Assembly (NCBI RefSeq): GCF_029227915.1
Contig: NC_079875.1
Location: forward strand, 26,112,001-26,176,000
Source of the DNA: Hydractinia symbiolongicarpus
Taxonomy: Eukaryota; Cnidaria; Hydrozoa; Anthoathecata; Hydractiniidae
DNA: 64,000 nucleotides
Reading direction: 5' to 3'
The position numbers and the translations under genes were made by a program. The notes beneath the pieces were generated by a model. The model was not told the DNA's origin. It did not search any database and saw nothing but the letters and a program-made list of their open reading frames with translations. Below are positions 1 to 9,265 of this stretch, piece after piece. Position 1 is the first letter of the stretch, and each line of letters starts with the position of its first letter.

Positions 1-198
1 AAGAACAGTGCGCCTTTTGTTCGACGTGACATCTAAATTTACTAAAATAAATTTAATTGTTTTAGAAAGAGTAAATGTAAAATGTAATGGCACATTTTCA
101 TATAGCTTATTTTTTGAATAACCTAAATCTGGACAACAAGGAAACAACGTAAAATGACGCTCAAATTATTGCAACTATAAGGAACCTGAGAACTTAAT

Positions 199-783
199 CT
201 ATTGATTTTTACTATTATTGTGTGTGAAAATGGGTAACAAAAAAGTTAAATCATATGTTCCGGTAGCAATTCTTATGTAATTATATAACGACGGAGTAAG
301 ATGGAAATGCACGTATTTGGCAACTTTTAAATGTAAGGCTGCTAGATACATGTCACCTATGCACATCATCTCATTAATGTATTGCTCAAATCGTTCTTCT
401 TTTTCTTCATCTTCTTGAACACCTGTTATTGCAATTGCAGCCTTTTTGTACTTTGATATAACAACATCCCAATTCGGGGCAAGTGTAGCTGCAAATTCCG
501 AATAGGCGACGGATGGTCTATTAAACCACTTGCATCGGAATGGTTTTAAATTTTTTTCGAAATCCCTATCCGTTGCAGTAATGGTAATGGTCGCTGCACC
601 GTATGGTCTAAAGAAGTCATTCGGGAAATGATCAAAAAAAACACTGCGCCTTTTGTTCGACGTGACATCTAAATATACTAAAAAAAATTTCAATGTTTTA
701 GAAAGAGTAAATGTAAAATGTAATGGCACATTTTCATATAGCTTATTTTTTGAATAACCTAAATCTGGACAACAAGGAAACAA
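199..783 (-). pseudogene. Unknown protein, 194 codons, unit copy A
   Basis: An open minus-strand frame of 194 codons starts MFPCCPDLGYSK and ends inside repeat sequence. I do not recognise the family. The middle part is rich in charged residues (EDEEKEERFEQYINEMM) and is followed by a predicted helical stretch (MYLAALHLKVAKYVH). Compared with its neighbour it lacks 18 residues in frame (around position 940 of the other copy), so it is probably a truncated copy. The neighbouring copy has the same beginning with a frameshift, so neither can be called an intact gene. It may be an exon of a larger gene or of a mobile element; no intron boundaries are obvious. Confidence 0.4.
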
Positions 784-822
784 CGTAAAATAACGCTCAA
801 ATTATTGGAACTATAAGAAACC

Positions 823-1475
823 TCAGAACTTATTGATTTTTACTATTATTGTGTGTGAAAATGGGTAACAAAAAAATCCTGTTAAATCATATGTTCCGGT
901 AGCAATTCTTATGTAATTATATAACCATGGAGTACACCTAAAATATTTCCATTCTGCCTTATCTTCTCCTCCAGCTAAAATATTGTCCAGATGTAAATGG
1001 ACGTATTTGGCAACTTTTAAATGTAAGGCTGCTAGATACATGCTAGCACCTATGCACATCATTTCGTTAATGTATTGCTCAAATTGTTCTTCTTTTTCTT
1101 CATCTTTTTGAACGCCTGTTATGGAAATTGCAGCCTTTTTGTACTTTGATATAACAACGTCCCAATTCGGGGCAAGTGTAGCTGCAAATTCCGAATAGGC
1201 GACGGATGGTCTATTAAACCACTTGCATCGGAATGGTTTTAAATTTTTTTCGAAATCCACATCCGTTGCAGTATTGGTAATGGTCGCTGCACCGTATGGT
1301 CTAAAGAAGTCATTCGGGAAATGATCAAAAAAACACTGCGCCTTTTGTTCGACGTGACATCTAAATATACTAAAAAAAATTTCAATGTTTTAGAAAGAGT
1401 AATTGTAAAATGTAATGGCACATTTTCATATAGCTTATTTTTTGAATAACCTAAATCTGGACAACAAGGAAACAA
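823..1475 (-). pseudogene. Unknown protein, unit copy B, frameshifted
   Basis: This is the same coding sequence as the 199-783 copy, broken in two frames: 1475-1239 encodes the beginning and 1260-823 the rest. The break coincides with a run of seven A at 1327-1333, where the other copy has eight, so a one-base deletion in a homopolymer explains it. This copy keeps 18 residues missing from the other (containing LAGGEDKAEWKYF) and is therefore the better guide to the ancestral protein. Function is unknown. Confidence 0.45.
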
Positions 1476-1507
1476 CGTAAAATGACGCTCAAATTATTGC
1501 AACTATA

Positions 1508-2677
1508 AGACTGTCTTTTTTCGGGTTTTTTTGGGCCTATGCACGTTTTTTCGTAGGCAGCTTATCGGCACCGTCATGCTCGCTATACACATAAAAAAAA
1601 TGTGAAATTATGTAATTTGTACGTTCAGGTACTATGGACGGCTTACTCTACAGATATTAGCTAGCTATTAGCTAAACATGTTACCTGAATCATCATTATT
1701 GGGATTTTCGTGGCTTTGAAAAGTTTCATCAACATTCCCACCTATGTTCATCATCGCAATCCAGTGCTGGAATGTTGTCAATAACTTCCATAGTACGCAA
1801 AGATGAGGGACGGTGTTTAGATTTGACATTCTTCTTAGTGCAATCACCATTTATACGTCTGAAGTAAAAATTAGTTTTTGAGACAGATTGTCCACAAAAT
1901 TTTCGGATTTTCTTCATTTTGACCGTTGCTTGCTATATCTCTTGTTCAAATGAAGAGATTCGGGACCGCAGTTTCAAGGCCCCGATTTTAAACAACTCCA
2001 TTAACTTTCCAGATCGTCATTGTCTTTTTTTTACTGGATAAAAATTTCCCTTTTTAACGTTCTTATATAATAAATTTACAATTTTATATTAAATAATAAC
2101 TTATTAAACTGACATTTTTTGCAATTTTAACTTGGTCTTGATTTTGCCAGTCGGGAAGATCGACCCGTGGCTCCAAAATTTAACGTCTTTTCATCATTTC
2201 ACATTTTACAAGAAAAACATTTTACCAGAGCATTTTTTATGGCATCAACAACATCATTTTTTAGTAAAAGAGCCAATGACTACACCTGAAGGTGTAAAGT
2301 TCTTCTGCCAACTCGAACAGATGTTCCATCCATAGCTAGATGCAATTTATATTTGTTTGTTTTTTGAAATGGGCTCTTTAAATCTGAAATTGTATTTTCT
2401 TATAATTTTTAGATCACTGCTTTTTCCATCAACACCATGGGACAGTAATAATAGAAACTCCTCCGATAATTCATTTTCATCCTCAGCATCATTGGTTTCA
2501 CCAAATATTATTATTAGTTTTACAGTATGTTTTTGGTCACTTCAATATCAAATATTTGTGTGTAGCTCACAGCTAAAGGTTTTCTCAGACCACAACATAC
2601 ATAAATACTGGTAGACGGAGCAAATGAATCTTATATATTTCTGGATGATACATAATTATGTAACTATACTGTTTTAG
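1508..2677. other. Non-coding AT-rich stretch
   Basis: Only short, unsupported open frames are present (for example 2132-2335 and 2357-2614), with no recognisable domain. A TAGCTAGC motif lies near 1655. Nothing else is seen. Confidence 0.5.
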
Positions 2678-3631
2678 TCTACTTAACAATGCCCAAGACA
2701 ACTTTAATGAGAAAATAAATCAAATTCAAGGAGCAAATGAGGAGATTGTGCGAAATTTACAAGGAGAATTGAAAGAATTGAGGGATGAGGTAGCTGTGTT
2801 AAAGCAACCAAAACAAAAAGGGAAAATTGCAATTCATGTGGAGTTATCGGTACGACTTTTTCTTATTATGTTGACGTTCCCCTCTTTTTTTGTGAAATTT
2901 CAGCTGGTAATTCTCGCAAAAATTTATTCTCCTAACGCAACTGCCATTATATATTATTCTATTTTTAGAAAACGATTCGTGACCTGTAACAACCATTCTA
3001 ACAGGTGGGAGGCTAGAATTTTAGTCAACGGTAAGTATGCCTGTTTGTTTTTGGATCCTTTCTTTTGTCATTACGAGGTAAATAGTGATAAGCAGTCTAT
3101 TACAAGGTCTGAATGATAGCTCTGTGAATTTGATCGGCAAATTCGAAAAATTAAGTTGATAAAAATAAACATTGAATGAAGTTTGACCTTAAACATTTAA
3201 AATTTTATATAAGCGTCATTAATTCTAAAAATTGTCCTTGGTTTGTCATTATTCACTGAACATATATGCAACATTTTAATTTTTTTTCTTTTAAATAACT
3301 TAGAGTAAGTATCAAAGCTTTGTGTTAAAAATAGACTAAGGAAATAAAAGCATAGTATAGTATATATATACTTTAGTTATACAATGCGGGAGATAAAGTT
3401 TTAAAAAATTATTACTTGGACGTTTATAGCAAATTTAATGTGTGGGCAATGTCTGAAAATGAAGACGAAGAAGGGAATAAGATATTGCGATCTCTCCCTT
3501 GGAGAACCGAGGAGGCTTCACACTTAGTAAGAAGATGTGACATGGCATTGGAAGTTATTAGAAAATATGGCGAACCATCTGACCGTGCACCAAATGTTCA
3601 CTGTCTTGAATTTGTAAAACCAGAACTTTAA
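2678..3631 (+). CDS. Partial two-exon gene, N-terminal coiled coil
   Basis: Two exons join in frame. Exon 2678-2849 follows an acceptor ending TTTTAG and ends at a GTACGA donor. Exon 3377-3631 follows ACTTTAG and ends with a TAA stop. Both sides of the intron are phase 0. The first exon encodes about 57 residues with a coiled coil (EEIVRNLQGELKELRDEV). The second encodes 84 residues with LPWRTEEASHLVRRCDMAL near the end. No start codon lies in the first exon, so upstream exons are missing or unrecognised. An alternative exon at 2969-3032 (before GTAAGT) is open but its phase does not fit the last exon. Function is unknown. Confidence 0.45.
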
Positions 3632-4110
3632 TTGTAATGTTTTCTTTGCTTTGTGTGTGCTTATTTCAACGTTTCTCCTAGTAAGTGTTATTTTACTTAA
3701 AACCCTAAAGATATTTGTTTAAATTGAGTGTTCATTGTCATTGTTTTTCACAGCATCAAGTTTTGGCAAAGCTTTTTGTGCATAATTTATATATTTAAAT
3801 TTTATTATAAAAAAGGCTGAAATTTTTTTTTGGGAGCATCAACTTTTTAGATGCTTCATATGTTAACAAAGTTTTTGTATGTATTTTATATTTTTATTGT
3901 ATTTATAAAAATTTCCTTGTTAAAAACAGTTTGTGAATATATAACATTTCTTAACAAATTCATATATTAAATATTCAACAATTCATTTGTACATTTCTTG
4001 TTGCACATTTCCTTATTTTCTTAAAATAGCAGAGTTTGTTCGATTTGTTTAACTGCTACGCTGGTCGATATGCCAATACGTCATCAGCGACGCGCACTAT
4101 ATTCAAAGTA
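3632..4110. other. Non-coding AT-rich stretch
   Basis: Very T-rich sequence downstream of the partial gene, probably its 3' untranslated and intergenic DNA. I see no gene or structured repeat. Confidence 0.5.
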
Positions 4111-4405
4111 TTCATCATCAATATTTTTCCGTATTCCTTAAGGATGATATTTCGCCATTTCCGTATGATATAAGTACTCTCCGTATACTGCGTTTTGTAA
4201 TACGGAATTTCGTAAATCCGTATCAATCTCCGTATAATACTTGTATCCGTCCGTATTCCACATTCCGTATACGGATAGTATCCTATTGTCCGTATTCAAA
4301 TAGTCCCAATACGGTGTGATACGGATTAGTATACGGAGTTTATACGGACGATTTAGTCTCCGAATTTGTCCGTATTCTGTCTTAATACGGAGAAATTCGG
4401 ATGAA
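4111..4405. repeat. CCGTAT/ATACGG-dense palindromic element
   Basis: About fifteen copies of CCGTAT or its complement ATACGG lie in under 300 bp, in both orientations, including the palindrome CCGTATACGG. The edges show a weak inverted similarity (TTCATC...CTCCGTATT on each side). The internal organisation resembles the larger element at 35383-36631, which uses a different motif. It is probably a non-autonomous fold-back or terminal-inverted-repeat transposon. Spurious open frames occur on the minus strand here and are ignored. Confidence 0.55.
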
Positions 4406-5693
4406 AAAAAACCTGTATTTATGCATGTTTCACGCAATGCTCTCCATCGATATTATTACGTTTCGAGTCAACGATTTTGAACAACTTAAACGACGCACTC
4501 ACAGTTTGCGATAGATGATATTTTTTACCACCCGAATGCGCGCGTTTGTCGAGTTTTTTTGTTTTGTTTACATTTGTCGCGCAACCGTCACAAACCACGT
4601 GATAGAAAATAAGCAACATGATTCGCTCAATTACGTAGTTTCGAACGGGACGGCATTCGAATAGAAAGTTTCCTTCGCGTAAAAACAAACAAACAAAAAA
4701 TTTAAAGTTTTCGCGACAAAAGACGAACTTAAAAAAGCGAATAAAAATTAGTATCGTTAAAAGATAAAAAAAAACACATAACTAAACACAGTTTATGTTA
4801 AGTGGGAAGGAGGAATTTACAGGTAAAGTTTTGTTTTTAAATATAAAGCTGCTGAAAGTATTTTCAAAAAATGCAGAAAACCAATGCAGCTAGTAGGTTA
4901 CTGAACATATTCTTAAAAAAAGAAATGTTCATGCTTTCGTTTTCCGATTTGTTTATATATAAAGACAACAACAACGCTAGGCTATTTGTTTACAAATTTT
5001 GCATAAATTAAGGTATCTTCAAGTGCGTAACTATGCGTGTTTAATTATTTAAAATGCTGCACAAAGATGTGAGTACAAATAATTTTGTAGTTGTTCAAGC
5101 AAATTATATTATAGAGATTGTAAATAGCTTCTAAAAACCAATACTCACGGGCATCCTTATCTATTTGCCTGCCACTAGACTGCTCTAACTGAAGTATCCT
5201 TTTTTATAGCCTTTATTGAGACAGTTTGGGTTTTTAGCTACTGCACTGCTACTATTTTTATTTTATAGACCGTTATTAGACTTTTATTCAGAGAACCCTA
5301 GCTAGCCGTTCTTAGTTATATATAGCTAGCTATAGTTAAAAGAGTGTTTTCTTTCTATTATGTTTTAGCTAGATACCAGACAAAAAAAGAAATAAATAGT
5401 TTATCAAAATCTATAGCATTTGAAACTTTAGAAACTGTGAGTAAGAAATTCTTTATTTTTAAATTATATATAGTTAGCGTAGCATTTCAAAACTGTTGTT
5501 TTACGAATAAGAGGATTCTATTGAATTCAAAATAGTGGTATTAATTATAAAAATGGTGGTATATATTAATTTTAAAGTGTAAAAGGTCAGAACTGTCAAT
5601 CTTAAGTCCCTATATATTTATATATATCTTATTTTTTCTCATTTTAGGAACTGTGGTACCTAATTTGTTTTATTTAGTTTTAATTAGAATATA
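4406..5693. other. Non-coding stretch upstream of Helitron
   Basis: AT-rich sequence with TAGCTAGC clusters near 5305-5336. It may include the 5' end of the Helitron, but I cannot identify a TC terminus. No convincing gene is seen; the 5344-5535 frame has no recognisable feature. Confidence 0.4.
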
Positions 5694-7490
5694 ATGTCTA
5701 ATGAGTCTGGAATTAATGACAGCAGTAATACTGTTCGTGGTTTTAGACTGTTTAATAATTTGAGTTGGCATAATAGGATACCTCATGTTGCTGTACGTGC
5801 AACCCGTACTCGCAACACTACTATAATGTTGCAGTATTATACTTACCGTTTAGCTGCTCGGGAATATTTCAGCCCGATTCATTATGGTAAGAAATTGTTT
5901 CAGCAGTATTGTGTTGATTCTTATGTTAAAGTTGAAGGTAATAATTTAAATTACATTCGAGCAAATCAAACCAACCTTCGTGTTGATAGTTATGAAGGTT
6001 TAGCTGACCATTTGAATGCACGAGCTGAAGAGCGAGGCCTTCAACCAGGTCGTATTGTTGTTCTTCCTTCGAGTTATTAGTAAGTTTGGAAAACCTGATT
6101 TTTTTCTGATTTTACGTGCAATCCAAAATGGCGTGAAATTACAGAAAATTTGTTTGCAGGCCAACGTGCACACGATCGGCCTGATTTAGTTTCTCGAGTT
6201 TTTAAATTGAAACTAAATGCACTCCTACTGAAATGGGAGTTCTATGTAAGACTATAGCACATGTGTATGTTATAGAATTTCAAAAGAGGGGTTTGCCTCA
6301 TTGTCATTTGTTAATTCATTTAGATCCCAATGACAAACTTAGGGATGCAGATGACATAGACAGTGTTATTTCAGCAGAAATTCCTAATCAACAGGAACAC
6401 CCTGAGCTGTTTGAAATTGTACGATCGTGTATGATTCATGGACCATGTGGACATCTGAATCCTAATTCCAGATGTATGGAAGATGGTGTTTGCACGAAAA
6501 GTTTTCCAAAGAAATTTTTAGCATCTACGGTAGCTGAAGTCAACGGATATCCATTATATAGACGCCGTGATAATGGTATACATATCAATGTCAATAATGT
6601 TGATGTAGATAATCGCTGGATTGTTCCATATAATCCATGGCTTTCAAAGAAATACAATGCACATATAAACTTAAAGCCGTGCATGTCTGTTAAATGTGTT
6701 AAATACCTCTATAAATATATTTATAAAGGTCATGATTGTGCCAACATTGATATCAATGAACGTATTGATCATGATGAGGTGCAGACATTTTTAGATGCGC
6801 GGTATGTCAGTGCACCGGAAGCGATATGGCGTCTTTTTGAATTTAACATGCACCAACAATCTCATGTTGTCCATAGATTGCCAGTGCACTTGCCAAATAA
6901 CCATATTGTTTATTTTCAGCAAAGGACAGGCCAAAGAGGCTCTGGACAGAGCTGCAGATCAGGCTATAAAATTAACAGCTTGGTTTGTGTTAAATGCAGA
7001 GAATCATGATGCTCCCCAATATATGTATCCAGATATTCCTCTTCATTTTGTTTTTAATAAGAACAAAGTTTGGAAACCAAGACAACGCGGTCATGGTAAA
7101 ATTGTGTCCAGAATGTATAGTGTGAGTCCTCGCGCAGGTGAGCTTTTTTATTTACGTATGTTGCTATTGCATACACCTGGTGCAACTTCTTTTGAAGATT
7201 TACGAACTGTCAATGGCAATGTTGCTGAAACATTTCGTGACGCCTGTTTACTGCGTGGTCTCCTGCAAGATGATACTAAATGGAACAATACTTTGCAAGA
7301 AGCTGTTAACTTTCAGATGCCTCGACAATTAAGGCAACTGTTTGCTGAGATACTTACTCACTGCGAACCTTCTGATCCTTTTACTTTGTGGACAAGGTAC
7401 AAGGATGCAATATATGAAGATTATATTCACCAAATGAATGAGGAACAGGCTGAGTACAGACTGCTTCAAGATATTAATTCTGTACTTAGG
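5694..7490 (+). pseudogene. Helitron Rep half, broken
   Basis: Encodes the N-terminal replication-initiator half of a Helitron transposase. The Helitron-like N region is clear (SPIHYGKKLFQQYCVDSYVK, LPSSY at 6060-6077). The motif FTCNPKW follows near 6110 in another frame. The HUH motif appears as HCH at 6299-6307 in EFQKRGLPHCH, and the tyrosine segment YLYKYIYKGHD lies near 6707-6738. The frame is interrupted by a deletion and stop just after LPSSY, and by frameshifts near 6220 and 6930. The family cuts and joins single-stranded DNA for rolling-circle transposition; this copy cannot encode it. It continues into the helicase half with one further frameshift near 7490. Confidence 0.9.
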
Positions 7491-8595
7491 TAAATCTCTT
7501 ACTGATTATAATCTTCCTCATTTAGATGAATTACCCCCAGTTGAAAACATTAATGTAGCTATGGAGGCTGAAAGAGCTTCTCAACTAAGGGCTCAACTTA
7601 CTTACGAGCAGACTGCACTGGCTAATGCAGTCATAGAAGCTGTTGTAAATGTTGCTAACAATGCAGCCCAAAACAACCGTCTGTTTTATTTAGAAGGTGC
7701 TGGTGGTAGTGGTAAAACCTTTACTTATAATTACCTTATTTCTGAACTTACAGGTAGAGGTTTTCAAGTTGGAACTGCTGCATTTACTGGCATAGCAGCA
7801 ACACTTTTGAAAAAGGGTACCACCATTCATAGAATATTCCGGTTACCTGTTCCTATTGTAGAGAACAGTACATGCAGCATAACCCCGGTTTCTGCTTATG
7901 CTGCAGAATTGCGACAAAAGAGTCTCTTTTTACTTGATGAAGCTTCCATGATTCCTAAGCATGCTTTTCATGCAATAGATCGTCTTCTACAAGATATTTG
8001 TAATAATGAGCTTCCATTTGGAGGTAAAGTTGTTCTTTTAGGTGGTGATTTTTCACAGTTACTGCCTGTTGTCAGAAAAGGAAAACCAACTGAAATTGTG
8101 GACATGTGTTTAAAAATTTCTCCATTATGGCACTTGGTTAAAGAATTTCGATTACATCGAAACATGAGAACAAGGCCAGGAGAACAACAATTTGCTGCAT
8201 GGCTTCTGCAACTTGGGAAGGTGTTTTACCTGTTCGGGAGCAAGAACCTTTCCAAGGTGCAATTGAAGTGCCATCCCAATGTGTGATACAAAATGAATGT
8301 ATTGTTGATACTTTGTTTAGGGATCTTTCACCGGAAATTATGGCATCATCTGTGGTACTAACACCCACAAATGATGGACAATAAACAAGGCACAAGGTCA
8401 AACCTTTGAAAAGGTTGGAATATTGCTGCGCAGGCCATGTTTTTCTCATGGTCAGCTGTATGTTGCTTTTTCTAGAGCAAGAGCATTTGGTGATGTTCGA
8501 GTAAGTGTTGTTCCTTGCCTGGATGACCAGGCAAGGATTTTTTTTATAGGGAATGTTATACTCAAAATGTGGTTTACCGTCAGGTTCTTACATAA
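7491..8595 (+). pseudogene. Helitron Pif1-type helicase half, broken
   Basis: The 5'-3' SF1B helicase part of the same Helitron. Walker A GAGGSGKT is at 7696-7719, Walker B is LLDEASM near 7930-7950, and GGDFSQLLPV follows near 8041. A one-base shift near 8215 moves the sequence to another frame (EGVLPVREQEPFQGAIEVP). Around 8380 an internal deletion joins TPTND directly to the motif [12 protein letters not shown], removing the region between. The late motif [13 protein letters not shown] is present. The C-terminus [11 protein letters not shown] with its TAA stop is found at 8560-8595 after a further frame change. Clearly a decayed copy. Confidence 0.9.
8513..8536. repeat. Perfect 10-bp hairpin
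   Basis: CCTTGCCTGG and CCAGGCAAGG are separated by ATGA and followed by a T-rich run. The hairpin sits inside the Helitron coding region where the frame is lost, so a palindromic duplication may have caused the frameshift. No CTRR end follows at Helitron spacing, so this is not the element's 3' terminus. Confidence 0.6.
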
Positions 8596-8671
8596 TTTAT
8601 TGAACAATTGGGAAATGTTATACTTAAAATATTGTTTACCGACAAGTTCTTACGTGATTTTCCAAACAATA
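8549..8671 (+). repeat. 61-bp tandem duplication at Helitron stop
   Basis: Two diverged copies of a 61-bp unit, starting at 8549 and 8610, each containing the sequence that encodes the terminal VYRQVLT of the helicase. The second copy is downstream of the stop. Confidence 0.7.
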
Positions 8672-8695
8672 TATAAATATATGCAAATCTATTTT

Positions 8696-9265
8696 TAAAG
8701 CAATTTTGCTTTGGATTTAAAATTTATCTTTACTATTTATCTGAAAATTACTAGAACTTGTATTTATTATCCACCATGTTGTATAATATGACACATTTGT
8801 GCTGTCAAAAAGGGAAAAGTATACCTCTATAGAAGGTATATGGCCAGGTAACCTCTGACGCTGCCATGACCTTAATGTTATACAACATGAGAGTAGTTAT
8901 AAAGCTCTCTCGCACCTTGTAGGAAGAAGCTCGCACCAAATGAAATGTTCAGATAAAAAAACTCACATTTTTTCTAGGTCCCTTAGTTTAAGATATAATC
9001 ATAATTTATTGACAGTATGTTGAATAAACAGATTGTTGATAAAAGTTATTGATAAAGTTATGATAAACCAAGATTTTACTCATATTTGTTACAGATTTTA
9101 ACACAGATTTATTTTGTTATTGATACATGATAACCAAGAAGACATTATGTGAATTGACTAATAATTTGGAAGGAATTTACAAAGTAAGTCGTTGCTCTGA
9201 AAATTGATTGCGGGAGAATTTTCTACACCAGCTTCTTACATTCCATCTAATAGAAACCAGGTGAT
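8696..9265. other. Non-coding gap, Helitron to LINE
   Basis: No gene is seen. This stretch probably contains the undefined Helitron 3' end and the LINE 5' untranslated region; neither boundary is visible. Confidence 0.4.

Larger units (their letters stand above)
1..1507 (-). repeat. Tandem repeat, 636-692 bp unit, about 2.3 copies
   Basis: The landmark CGCCTTTTGTTCGACG occurs at 11, 647 and 1339, giving spacings of 636 and 692 bp. The third copy stops near 1507. The main length difference is a block of about 55 bp at roughly 934-988 that is present in the middle copy and absent from the first. The copies carry minus-strand coding sequence, so this is a tandem gene-fragment duplication rather than simple satellite. 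The array runs off the left edge of the window, so its true copy number is unknown. Confidence 0.85.

Noticed and set aside
2132-2614. Two plus-strand ORFs (67 and 85 codons)
   Set aside because: No domain, no matching splice sites, and they do not join the 2678 exon.
4138-4688. Two minus-strand ORFs of 99 and 89 codons
   Set aside because: The first is translated CCGTAT repeat; the second has no features and overlaps T-rich DNA.
8138-8449. 103-codon minus-strand ORF
   Set aside because: Antisense shadow of the Helitron helicase.
8840-9240. 3' end of the autonomous Helitron
   Set aside because: No hairpin with CTRR at the right spacing was found, so no boundary is claimed.
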